Assembly: GCA_944342125.1 (NCBI GenBank)
Contig: CALVMF010000023.1
Location: 1 to 14,674, forward strand
Direction of reading: 5' to 3'
DNA: 14,674 bases
Origin: an uncultured Bacilli bacterium
Lineage (GTDB): Bacteria; Bacillota_I; Bacilli_A; RFN20; CAG-826
The translations under genes were made by a program, and so were the position numbers. The notes under the pieces are model-generated. The model was not told the DNA's origin, searched no databases, and was given only the letters and a program-made list of their open reading frames with translations. Shown one piece after another: positions 1-8,800 of this stretch (the first letter of the stretch is position 1; each line of letters opens with the position of its first letter).

Positions 1-3
1 AAT

Positions 4-28
4 AATCGCCAATTGCGGCGATTTTTTT
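4..28 (+). terminator. Rho-independent terminator of an upstream gene
   Basis: A 7-bp stem (AATCGCC, 4-10, with GGCGATT, 17-23) closes a 6-base loop and runs into seven T residues (22-28). It most likely ends a plus-strand transcript whose gene lies left of the window. Confidence 0.8.
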
Positions 29-41
29 AAAAACAAATAAA

Positions 42-70
42 AAAACGCGAAACTTTATTCGCGTTTTATT
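42..70. terminator. Bidirectional terminator hairpin
   Basis: A perfect 10-bp stem (AAAACGCGAA, 42-51, with TTCGCGTTTT, 58-67) closes a 6-base loop. T-rich tails follow on both strands: TTTTATT on plus, and seven Ts from the A-run at 39-45 on minus. It can end the minus-strand transcript of the small peptide unit at 171-266 as well as plus-strand read-through. Confidence 0.75.
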
Positions 71-159
71 AGTTTAGTAATTGTCCTTAAATGTCAAAAC
101 ACACTAGGGTATGAGAATATGCAAATAAAAGAAAAACCGGATTAGAGTGTCGGTGCACT

Positions 160-248
160 GCCGTGGGCTTCTACTTGCGTTTCAGCCATCGTAACAATTT
201 AATGATTGCTCATCAAATTATGTTTGCTACGATGGAGGCCAACACGGC
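160..248. repeat. Nested inverted repeats, strong RNA fold over the peptide ORF
   Basis: GCCGTG-GGC (160-168) pairs with GCC-aa-CACGGC (238-248), and inside it CCATCGTA (186-193) pairs with TACGATGG (228-235). The inner stem extends by three further pairs after one mismatch. The fold covers most of the 17-residue ORF and its downstream sequence, so on the minus-strand transcript the coding region would be base-paired. This is a feature of many type I toxin mRNAs. The pairing is seen directly; the regulatory role is inferred. Confidence 0.6.
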
Positions 249-266
249 AACAATAAATTCTGTCAT
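171..266 (-). pseudogene. Tiny hydrophobic peptide, type I toxin-like, interrupted
   Basis: On the minus strand an ATG (266-264) follows a purine-rich Shine-Dalgarno stretch (GGAGAAGAG, 279-271). It opens MTEFIVAVLASIVANII, 17 residues ending at 213, one short membrane-spanning hydrophobic segment. Two consecutive TGA codons (215-210) end it, but the same frame continues as AIIKLLRWLKRK before TAG at 173-171. That cationic, Trp-containing tail is the usual end of small membrane-active toxins. The combined form, a short acidic N-terminus followed by a hydrophobic helix and a WLK/KR tail, is how Fst/Ldr-like type I toxins look. I infer either a 17-residue functional peptide or an inactivated ~31-residue toxin. 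No family assignment can be made from sequence alone. The unit is separate from, and divergent to, the large plus-strand gene cluster. Confidence 0.4.
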
Positions 267-315
267 TGTTCTCTTCTCCATTTAGAGGTTTAACGTCTTT
301 ACTCTCGACTGATAT

Positions 316-321
316 ATTATA
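316..321 (-). promoter_or_regulatory. Candidate -10 box for the small peptide unit
   Basis: The minus strand reads a perfect TATAAT (321-316), 49 bases upstream of the peptide start codon, which would give a leader of about 40 bases. No convincing -35 element is found at 16-18 bases spacing (best match CATAAA), so the call rests on the -10 box and its position. Confidence 0.35.
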
Positions 322-401
322 CAATTTATTTTTTTTAATTTATGTAGATGCTGCAAACAAAACGTGGTTACAAAGTTTTCAAGAAATTTGGAATCCATGA
401 T

Positions 402-935
402 ATGCACATCACATTTGTAGACTATAACGAACAAATGGTATCAATTTTAACTAAGAAGTTTTCTAAACTTAAAAATATTACTATTGTTAATGATGATATA
501 GAATCATATTTTAAAACCCATAAGGAATGTATTGATTGTTTAGTAAGGCCAGCAAATTGGTATGTGAAAATGACTGGGGGGTTATGATCAAGGATTAAGC
601 GATGCACTTGTTTGAGATTTCCAATTAAAAGTTCAGAAGTATATAAAACTAAATTACAAAGGAGAACAACCTGTTGGCTCTGCTTTTATAATTGACACAG
701 GAATTAATGGAATAAAATTGATACATTGCCCAACAATGCAAAAGCCATCGATTATTAAAGACGATTTTATTATTTACACTTGTACAAGATCTACATTGTT
801 ACGTGCTTCGAAAAACAATATTAGAAATATTGTGATGCCTGTTTTTGGTACAGAAACTGGAGGCGTAAAATCAAATATAGCGCAGACATGATATATGAGG
901 CAGTAACGCAATTGTCGAAATATGACGAAAAATAA
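402..935 (+). pseudogene. Decayed macro-domain protein gene
   Basis: Translation in successive frames gives one continuous macro-domain-like protein. It begins near ATG 402 (MHITFVDYNEQMV), continues through CIDCLVRPANWYVKMTGG (compare the family's D-hydrophobic-hydrophobic-V-x-PAN ... GG signature), and shifts frame in the G-run near 580-586. It continues YDQGLSDALV, hits a TGA at 625-627, continues as far as PVFGTETGGVKSNIA (the conserved FGTG-x-GG loop), then shifts frame again near 885 and ends ADMIYEAVTQLSKYDEK with TAA at 933-935. Macro domains bind or hydrolyse ADP-ribose derivatives. Two frameshifts and one internal stop make this a pseudogene. The open frame extends upstream to ATG 348, but no Shine-Dalgarno site supports that start and the domain begins at 402. 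It lies just upstream of the VWA gene and may once have belonged to the same cluster. Confidence 0.75.
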
Positions 936-949
936 AGAAAAATTAATAA

Positions 950-967
950 AAACTTTTTAAAAAGTTT
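950..967. promoter_or_regulatory. Perfect 18-bp palindrome upstream of the gene cluster
   Basis: AAACTTTTTAAAAAGTTT is its own reverse complement. It ends 27 bases before the first start codon of the cluster, and its last base begins a -10-like TAAAAT (967-972). It could be an operator for a dimeric regulator or part of the promoter. AT-rich palindromes arise easily in this background and no good -35 box is visible, so the role is only suggested. Confidence 0.25.
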
Positions 968-994
968 AAAATATTAGAAAGTGAGGATAGTAAT

Positions 995-1669
995 ATGGAA
1001 AACATTAATTTAGGAGATGTTCCAAAAATTGTAAATGTTAATGAACCACATATGGCATTACTTTTCTTGTTGGACACTTCAGGTTCAATGGCTGGAATGC
1101 CTATTGAAGAATTGAATAACGGGATAAATCGTTTTAAACAACAAGTGTGCCAAGACGAAAAAACAAAAGCTATTCTTGATGTTGCAATTATTGAATTTAA
1201 TTCTAATTGGAAAGTTCTGCAAGATTTTGTACCTGTTCAATATATGGAAACACAATCACTTGAAGCTAGAGGCTCTACATACATGAAAGATGCTTTGGAT
1301 AAAGCTATTCAAATGGTAGACGAAAGATCTAGATTTTATAGGAGATCTGGTACCGAGCCATACAAACCATGGATTGTATTAATAAGCGATGGTGAACCAT
1401 TCGATAATCCTGAAGAATTGGAAAGTAAAATAAATGAAATGGTTTCAAAAGAAAAATTAGCATTTTGGTCTTTAGCTGTACCTGGTGCAAATAACGAATT
1501 ACTTCATAAACTATCAGGTAAAAGAGTCCTTAATCTTGAAGATTATGACTTTAAGGGTTTCTTTGACTGGGTTAATAAATCAATGAGGGCAGTATCTACA
1601 AGTTCTCCGGGAGAAAAACCAAAAGGTGAAGCGTTACCTAAAACAGTAACAATTGATGAATTGATGTAA
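995..1669 (+). CDS. TerY-like von Willebrand A domain protein
   Basis: A 224-residue cytoplasmic VWA protein with no signal peptide or membrane segment. The metal-ion-dependent adhesion site is complete: DTSGSM (Asp27, Ser29, Ser31), Thr95 in RGSTYMKDAL, and Asp132 in ISDGEP. The C-terminus FFDWVNKSMRAVSTSSPGE matches the characteristic FFxWL-x-SxxxxSxSxPG ending of the TerY/YegL group. A Shine-Dalgarno core GAGG (983-986) sits 8 bases before the ATG. In TerY-P triads this protein is a metal-dependent docking or scaffold partner of the phosphatase and kinase encoded next to it, which is the arrangement here: the PP2C gene starts 2 bases after this stop codon. It is the first gene of the cluster. 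Its binding partner is unknown. Confidence 0.9.
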   Translation: MENINLGDVPKIVNVNEPHMALLFLLDTSGSMAGMPIEELNNGINRFKQQVCQDEKTKAILDVAIIEFNSNWKVLQDFVPVQYMETQSLEARGSTYMKDALDKAIQMVDERSRFYRRSGTEPYKPWIVLISDGEPFDNPEELESKINEMVSKEKLAFWSLAVPGANNELLHKLSGKRVLNLEDYDFKGFFDWVNKSMRAVSTSSPGEKPKGEALPKTVTIDELM

Positions 1670-1671
1670 TT

Positions 1672-2598
1672 ATGATTTTCAACTACGGTTTTACAAAAAT
1701 TGGCTTTTATCATCTAGAAAAAAATATAGTTTGTCAGGATTATCATTTAATTAAACAGATAGACAAACGTTTTTGTATTGCCACTGTAGCAGATGGATTA
1801 GGCAGTGAAACACATACTGATATCGCTTCCAAATTAGCTTGCGAAACAGTGATAGATTTTTTATCAGCCAATATTACAAGAAAAACTGATATAAATAATT
1901 ATTTGCAAATATTAAAAAATAGTTTTAATGAAGCGTTAAAAAAGATTGAAGAATTTGCAAAAGCAAATGCTATCGATATTGACCAGATGGATACAACATT
2001 ATCTGCTGTTATTTTTATCGATGGCGATGTTTTCTTTGGTAATTCCGGAGATAGTGGTGTTTTAGTATTGAATTCTGATGGTGCTTACGAACAGATTAGT
2101 GAAAAACAAATAGATGAAAACGGATTGGTTTATCCATTGTGTTTTGGACCTGAAAAATGGCAATTTGGTTTTAAAGATAATGTAGCCAGCGTTTTGCTAG
2201 CCACAGATGGAATATTTAACACATTATTTCCATATCTTCTCAACGATCAAGAAATTAAGATATACGTTCCATTATGTGAATATTTAATGAATAATGATTC
2301 ATTAAATTTCAATAAAAGAAATATTTATTCAGTAAAAAATAAGATTGAAAATTTTCTTGATTCAATACCAAAAGAAGAAGTTAACGATGACAAAACGTTA
2401 GTTGTTTTATTGGATGATTCCGTGAAAGTAAAGAGACAACCAGATGAATATTATCAAATACCTGATCGGGATAAACTTAAGAAAATCAGAGAGGAAAAAT
2501 ACTTTAGGGAAGCATATCCAAATCTAAATTTAGAGAATTCCGATTTAAATAAAGATTCTGAAGAAAAGACTGACGAAAACGGTAATAAACATGAATAG
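1672..2598 (+). CDS. PP2C-family Ser/Thr protein phosphatase
   Basis: A 308-residue metal-dependent (PPM/PP2C) phosphatase. Metal-ligand motifs appear in the family order: CQD (Asp23), VADGLGS (Asp41-Gly42), TTLSAVI, GNSGDSG (126-129, where the family often has GDSR), LLATDGIF (Asp179) and VNDDKT (Asp240). Residues 251-308 are a charged tail without a recognisable domain. There is no signal peptide or membrane helix, so it acts in the cytoplasm, most likely removing phosphates placed by the kinase encoded next. No Shine-Dalgarno site precedes the ATG, which follows the VWA stop by 2 bases, so translation is probably coupled. Its end overlaps the kinase start by 8 bases. It is the second member of the TerY-P-like triad. 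Confidence 0.9.
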   Translation: MIFNYGFTKIGFYHLEKNIVCQDYHLIKQIDKRFCIATVADGLGSETHTDIASKLACETVIDFLSANITRKTDINNYLQILKNSFNEALKKIEEFAKANAIDIDQMDTTLSAVIFIDGDVFFGNSGDSGVLVLNSDGAYEQISEKQIDENGLVYPLCFGPEKWQFGFKDNVASVLLATDGIFNTLFPYLLNDQEIKIYVPLCEYLMNNDSLNFNKRNIYSVKNKIENFLDSIPKEEVNDDKTLVVLLDDSVKVKRQPDEYYQIPDRDKLKKIREEKYFREAYPNLNLENSDLNKDSEEKTDENGNKHE

Positions 2599-4894
2599 TG
2601 GTAGGGAATATTTTGGAAGAAAAAGAATTTATAAATTAGGAAATAAAATAGCTGAGGGCGGAGAAGGCGCTATTTATTCAATTGAAGGCGATGAAAGCTC
2701 AGTTATTAAAATTTATTTTAATGCCGACAATGAGATTGAACAAAAAATTGAATTTATGTGTTCTAATCCTCCTGCCTGTTCAGTTTTGAACGATTTAGCT
2801 TGGCCGACTGATGTTATTAGAGATGGTGCGACCGATAAATTCCTTGGGTTTGTTATGCCTAAATTAATCACTGATTGTGAATTAAGTCATCTTTATAAAT
2901 ATAACGATCCTAAGGCAGGCATTCCGCCTGTTATGGATTATAAGAAAAGAATTTCAGTCGCAATAAATTTATGCAAAGTCATTGATGCTGTCCATAAAGC
3001 TGGATATATTTTTGGCGATTTTAATCCATTGAATATAGGAGTAAATTTAACTAATGCAAATATAGGTTTCTTCGATGCTGATTCCTTCCATATTTTCGAT
3101 AGTCAAACAAACACTCAATATAGATGCAAGGTCGGATGTAACGGTTATATCGCGCCTGAATTACTAAAAAAATGTAAATCAAGAGATCCTTGGTACACGT
3201 ATGAGGAGTGCCCTTTACCAACTTTTACTTTAGAAACAGATAGATTTGCTTTGGCGATTCATATTTTTAAACTATTAATGAATGGTTTTACTCCGTTTAA
3301 CGGAATAAAAGAAGATGAAAGTGCATCGACAGCATCTCCGGGAATAGGCTCTTTAGCTGTTGAAAGAGATAGTTATTGTTTTAAACCGGGCAATAAGCCA
3401 TTATCTGCAGCTACTCCTGATTTGAAGTCGTTTCCCGAATATCTTTCTAGTTTGTGGCAAAAAGCATTTATTGACGGAAAAGAACTCCCTGAATGTAGAC
3501 CTAGTGCAGAGGAATGGCTAAAGGCTTTAGAAAAATACGATGCTGATGTCATTCAATGTTCCAATAATGGCTCACATTTTTATTGGAAAGACAAAAAGAA
3601 TAAATTGGCTGTATGCCCTTATTGTGAAGCAGACAAAAGACAAGATAGTCAACAAAATCAAAAGACATTCAAAACGCCAATCAGTATCCCAAAACAATCA
3701 ACGGTCGCAAAAAAGAAAAAGCCGAATTCAAAAGTGTTAGCAATATTTATTACAGTAATTGTATTTGTTGCAAGCATCATAGGCATTATTTTTGGTGTAC
3801 GCTCATGTTCTAATGGTGGTGGCAAGGCAAATTATGACTCAAATAATTTTGTTATTAAAATTGAAAACAAAAAAGAAATTAAAAATGATTATTACAATTT
3901 TTATGTTAACTGTGATTTTTCTATTACAAACAATAGTAGCATAAGTGCTACTGACTTATACGGAACCATTGTATTTCAAAATTCTTATCATGTTGATTTA
4001 GTTGTGTTTAATGTTTCATTTAGTGGAGAAATTAAGCCTGGAGCCACAAATAGTTATACCACAGAGTTTAAGTGTCCTACTAATAATGAAAAGAATGAAT
4101 TATTCTATTCAACATCTTATAAAGATTTGGCTGTTATGTTTAAGTGGACGAACATATATTTTTCAAATAATACTTGCAAAACGTACGAAAATAACTATTC
4201 ATACATTAAAGAATCTGGCGAAGACGGAAAAGATTCTTCATACGATACTATAGCAAACTTGAAGAATGCTAAAGTTGGATCGATTGTAAAATTTGGGCAA
4301 TATGAAATGGATACAGATATTTTAAATGGGCTTGAGTATATTACTTGGAAAGTTTTATCCATTAGTGATAATAAAGCTCTTATGATTAGTGAAAAAATAT
4401 TAATTGATATGCCTTACAGCTCTAGTGAAGACTATACGACATGGGAAAATTCATTAATAAGGAATTACTTAAATGGCACTTTTGTGTCTAAATATTTTAC
4501 TAATGAAGAAAAAAGTGTTTTAAACCTTATTAATAGCACACCATCCCAAAATGAAATGAATAAAGGCGCAAGAAGTACAAATGAATATGTAACGATTTTT
4601 ACTAGCGATGAATTGGAAGGATACTTTCCAATATCGGAAGATAGAAACGCTGAGTGGACTGGTAATATGTACTCTGAATTAGAAGACGATATTGGCTCTA
4701 TATATTTAGACCTAGATTCTCTTAACTATAATACGTATTGGTGTAAAAATGCTTACTTTGATAATAAAGATAATTCTATGTCTCAGTACGAATTTGTTTA
4801 CAACAAAGTTTATAAAAATCCAATGTTTGCATTTGAGGATAATTTTTCAGTAACTAGTGGAGTAAGACCTGTAATAAAGGTCAATTTGTCATAA
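2591..4894 (+). CDS. Membrane-anchored Ser/Thr kinase with zinc ribbon and external DUF6273-like domain
   Basis: A 767-residue protein. Residues 13-315 are a protein kinase of the TerY-P type: glycine loop AEGGEGAIY (21-29), Lys40 in VIKIY, catalytic loop GDFNPLN (Asp143, Asn148, with Gly in place of the usual HR), metal-binding FDAD (Asp162) and APE (188-190). A zinc-knuckle-like element follows (Cys323, His329, Cys342, Cys345). After a basic linker, one transmembrane helix spans about 382-403. The outer part has a beta-rich domain (about 415-530, resembling FxLYD-type modules) and a C-terminal DUF6273-like domain (about 561-767: VGSIVKFGQYE, ITWKVL, LRNYLNG-like, ending VRPVIKVNL). Canonical TerY-P kinases are soluble, so the membrane helix and external region are notable. 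I infer a surface sensor controlling the cytoplasmic kinase. The start overlaps the phosphatase gene by 8 bases and has no Shine-Dalgarno site. Confidence 0.88.
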   Translation: MNSGREYFGRKRIYKLGNKIAEGGEGAIYSIEGDESSVIKIYFNADNEIEQKIEFMCSNPPACSVLNDLAWPTDVIRDGATDKFLGFVMPKLITDCELSHLYKYNDPKAGIPPVMDYKKRISVAINLCKVIDAVHKAGYIFGDFNPLNIGVNLTNANIGFFDADSFHIFDSQTNTQYRCKVGCNGYIAPELLKKCKSRDPWYTYEECPLPTFTLETDRFALAIHIFKLLMNGFTPFNGIKEDESASTASPGIGSLAVERDSYCFKPGNKPLSAATPDLKSFPEYLSSLWQKAFIDGKELPECRPSAEEWLKALEKYDADVIQCSNNGSHFYWKDKKNKLAVCPYCEADKRQDSQQNQKTFKTPISIPKQSTVAKKKKPNSKVLAIFITVIVFVASIIGIIFGVRSCSNGGGKANYDSNNFVIKIENKKEIKNDYYNFYVNCDFSITNNSSISATDLYGTIVFQNSYHVDLVVFNVSFSGEIKPGATNSYTTEFKCPTNNEKNELFYSTSYKDLAVMFKWTNIYFSNNTCKTYENNYSYIKESGEDGKDSSYDTIANLKNAKVGSIVKFGQYEMDTDILNGLEYITWKVLSISDNKALMISEKILIDMPYSSSEDYTTWENSLIRNYLNGTFVSKYFTNEEKSVLNLINSTPSQNEMNKGARSTNEYVTIFTSDELEGYFPISEDRNAEWTGNMYSELEDDIGSIYLDLDSLNYNTYWCKNAYFDNKDNSMSQYEFVYNKVYKNPMFAFEDNFSVTSGVRPVIKVNLS

Positions 4895-4897
4895 ACT

Positions 4898-5851
4898 ATG
4901 ATTGATAATTCAGAGTCTTTTAAAATTCTAGCTAAGCAATTAGTAAATTTTGATAAAGTGATTGAATTTAAAACTTCTTGCGAAGAGAATATCAAACTCA
5001 TTATCGATATTTTAAGATACGATTACGTAGTAACTTTTCATGTAGGCACTATTACATATAGATATGATAAAGACACGCAAATTGCTACGCTTGAGCCTGA
5101 ATATTTATTTAGCAAAGATGAGTACAATTTTTTAATTGATAAAATTCTTAATAAATTATCATCTTTAAAAGAAGAAATCATTCAATTTGATGATGATTTA
5201 GATAAAGAAAAATTTATTCACGATTATCTTTGCAAGAACGTTAAATATCTTGATAACGGCAAAGAATCGCATTGCATTATTGGTCCTTTGCTTAATGGAT
5301 ATGGTGTATGTGAAGGTATATCGAAAACTGCACAAGCATTATTTAAAATTTCAAACATTGAATCCCATATTATTTGTGGGGAACATATCGATGAACACAA
5401 GGCTAAAACACCGCATTCATGGAATGCCGTAAAAATAAATGATAAATGGTATTTTTTGGATATAACCTTTGATAATACTATTTCTGATGATTTTATCAGA
5501 TATGATTATTTTAATTTGTGCGTATGTGATGTATATGAAAGTTATGTGCCTGAAGAATATAATAAGAAATATTTTTATATGTGCACCAATCAATTAAACT
5601 ATTTTGAATTAACAAATACTGAATTTTTTAAGATTAAAGATTTATTTATGTTTATTAAAAAATCTATTCGAACAAATACTAAAATTATTTATTTTAAGTT
5701 TGTAAATAGGATAGAATATTTAGATAAAAATGTTCTTAATGACTATATTTTAAAGAATAATAAAGTTTCTAGCATTAAATATTCGTCTAATGAAAAATTA
5801 GGAATCCATTATATCGATCTTAATTATAAGCAGAGATTAATTACCCTATAG
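4898..5851 (+). CDS. Transglutaminase-like (papain-fold) protein
   Basis: A 317-residue cytoplasmic protein with the bacterial transglutaminase core. Cys138 lies in NGYGVCEGISKTAQALF, His173 in PHSWNAVKI, and Asp188 in WYFLDITFDN, giving an intact Cys-His-Asp triad with the usual spacing. An upstream FIHDYLCKNVKY helix (107-117) is also typical of the fold. The N-terminal 90 residues and the C-terminal ~110 residues are not recognised. No signal peptide or membrane helix is present, which is unusual because many bacterial homologues are exported. The family includes cross-linking enzymes, peptidases and inactive binding modules, so the reaction cannot be stated. The gene starts 3 bases after the kinase stop without a Shine-Dalgarno site, so it is probably translated by coupling. 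Confidence 0.85.
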   Translation: MIDNSESFKILAKQLVNFDKVIEFKTSCEENIKLIIDILRYDYVVTFHVGTITYRYDKDTQIATLEPEYLFSKDEYNFLIDKILNKLSSLKEEIIQFDDDLDKEKFIHDYLCKNVKYLDNGKESHCIIGPLLNGYGVCEGISKTAQALFKISNIESHIICGEHIDEHKAKTPHSWNAVKINDKWYFLDITFDNTISDDFIRYDYFNLCVCDVYESYVPEEYNKKYFYMCTNQLNYFELTNTEFFKIKDLFMFIKKSIRTNTKIIYFKFVNRIEYLDKNVLNDYILKNNKVSSIKYSSNEKLGIHYIDLNYKQRLITL

Positions 5852-5856
5852 AGATA

Positions 5857-5862
5857 AAGGAG
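5857..5862 (+). promoter_or_regulatory. Strong ribosome binding site of the ATPase gene
   Basis: AAGGAG sits 7 bases before ATG 5870. It is the first strong Shine-Dalgarno site since the start of the cluster and allows translation of the ATPase independent of the preceding four coupled genes. Confidence 0.75.
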
Positions 5863-5869
5863 ATAAACT

Positions 5870-8800
5870 ATGTCTAAAACACCAACATTTGAAGAATTTA
5901 AATCATCTATCGACAAATTTGATGATTACTTTGTTCGTTTTTCAAATTCGATGAATAAGTTAAACAACGATGAAGGAAGAGAAATCAGCAAAGCTGAAAA
6001 TGACCAAAACAATTATGTAGATAATTTAATTAAAGAAAGAGTTGGCATTTTTTTGAATTTAAAAAATAATGTTCAAAAAATTATTGATGGTTTTAGTTCA
6101 AGAAACGTCGATTTAAATTCTTTTGGAATCTACTACAAAGAAGAACACTTCGATTCCATTGATAAGGCAATTAAAACATTAAACGAGAGAAACGAAACAT
6201 TAAAGACAAAGTTAGCTGAATTAAACGAATTTAATTTTGAATCAAGTACTGCGACTTTTTCTTTTAATGGTGAGAAAGCCACTATTAATAATAAAGAATA
6301 TGTTGCTCCAAATTTTCCAGAATTAACCGATAAAGATTTTGATACAGATAAAAATTATCTTCCACTTATTAAGGATATTTATTCTGCATGTCTTGACGTG
6401 CTTAGCAACATTGATTTTATCGTAAATTACTATAATGGAAATGCATTCAAGGAAGAATTATCAGTAATAAAAGGAAAAGTTTCCGATCAATTTACTGATG
6501 AAATCTCATCCTCTTTTGATGAATCGAAAAGGAAATTAATATCAAGCTGCGAAACTTTTTTCAAAAATGAATGTGGACCGTATTTGGAACAAAATAACTT
6601 AAATTTAAATGATTTTCAAACAGTTGATACATTGAACATACCTGTTGATTTTAGAAGAAAAATTAACATAGGAAGCGCCCCATATCAATTTAAAAATTTT
6701 GATATATATGCAAATGCTATTGAAAAAATTAATTATGAGAATTTAGTTAAGAAAGATATAAACGTTCCTTACTATGTTGATTTAACTAAAAAAGGCAATA
6801 TATTAATTAACACAAACGGTAGCGATGAGAATTTAAACAATTTTATTCATCAATTAATAATGCAATTTGTGTCTTCAGTACCATATAAGAAAATTAATCT
6901 TGCATTAGTAGATGTTGATGATTCTGATGATTTTGATTTTGTTTTTGATTTTTCAAAAGAGTATTTAAAAAATAACAAATTGTTATTTAATGGGAATATT
7001 GCAACCGATGAGGAAAGTTTTAAAGAAATGGTTGTTTCTTTGAACAGAAAAATAAATGAAGTAAAAGGCGATAAGCTTGGTCCTAAGTATTGCAACAATG
7101 TTTTCGAATATAATGATATGTCTCCTGAAAATACACAAGAGTTGTATTTAATGGTTTATGTTAATTGCCCAAAATGCCTTGATTTTTCATTATCAGACAA
7201 AATAAGTAGTTTGATTTTAAATGGTAATATGTGTGGCGTATATTCTATTATTTTGAATAACACTACAACTCCGTTAGCAAAAGAATTTTATCAATATAAT
7301 TCTGATGCGCACAAAGAGTTTATTAGCAAAATATCTAATTCATCAACCGTTATTGATTATGATGTTAAAACAAAGACGTATCATATAAAGGATATGATTT
7401 TAAGCCCAAATTATTCATTTAAGACAACTGACGTAAATCAATTTTTTAAATTAATGAATGAGGGTTGTGCTAAAGAAGGAACCTCTAAAATTATTTATCT
7501 TGATTCTATACTTAATAACACATACGAAAAAAAGGATTATTTTGATCAAATTAAAATCCCTGTTGGTAAAGATGGCGGTGAACTAGTCTACTTTGAATTA
7601 GATATTGAAGGAACCGGAACATCTTCAGCAATTGTTGCTGGTGTTAATGGTTCCGGTAAATCCTCTTTCCTACATACAATTATTCTCTCTGGTGCATCAT
7701 ATTATTCACCTGATGAACTTGAATACTATTTAATAGATTTTAAAGATGGAGTTGAGTTTGGTTCTTACTTAAATAAAACAAATGGCAAGGCGATAATCCC
7801 TCACGTTACTTTCTTGTCGCTAAAAAATAAGGTTGAAGATGCTTATGATATTTTAGAGAAAGTTTATTTAGAAAAAGAATATAGAAATAAGTGTTTTGGA
7901 AAGGTAAATGCTCAAAACCTAATTTCATATCAAAAACACCCTGATGTTATCTCGGGCAAACTTCCGTCTTTCAAAAGGACTGTTGTTATTATTGATGAAT
8001 ATCAGAATTTCTTAATATCAACAAATACATCGACCATGATTCTCTGCAATAAATGTGCAGGTAAATTATTGTCGTTGCTTAAGGAAATTAGAAATGTTGG
8101 TATTTCTTTAATTTTATCTAGTCAAGGAATTGATATTGAGAGAGATGCATTAGAACAAATTAATAATAGATACATTATGAGATCTTCGGCATCCACTCTT
8201 CAAACCGCTTTCCCAAATTTCTCGGGTGACACAATGAATATTGAGTTAAATAAAGAAAAAGGTTTAGTCTATAAAACACAAAATGGTGGTGACAGTAAAC
8301 AATTATTTAAAGCTGCTTATTGTGGAAAGCTTGATGAAGAAAAAGCTCAAAAAATTATCGCTGAAATTAATAAAAAATATCCATCAGCAAATAATGACAT
8401 CATCATTTCAGGAAATCCTGACACTCTATCAGTGGTAGAAGCTAATGCTCCATTTGTTAAAAATACATCAATTGATGTAGATGAGAAAAATTCAATTTTT
8501 GCGTGCTTTGGACAATCGGCATTATCTAATCAAAATATATCATTAGTTTTTAACGATGAAGACTTTTGCAATTATATTTTAATTGGAGACCTCAAGAAAA
8601 CGAGATCTATTGAAGCTTCTATTGGCCTTTCCTTTTTATATTGCTTAAAGCAATTTAATTACGAAATAAGTAAAGAGTGTTTATTCTATTTAGATCTAAA
8701 TTACAGTAGTGATGCCCTTAGAAATCCAAGCCCATTTGATACATATAAGGATAATTTTGCTGATTTAATGACTTATTCCGTGGAAGTACAAGATATTATA

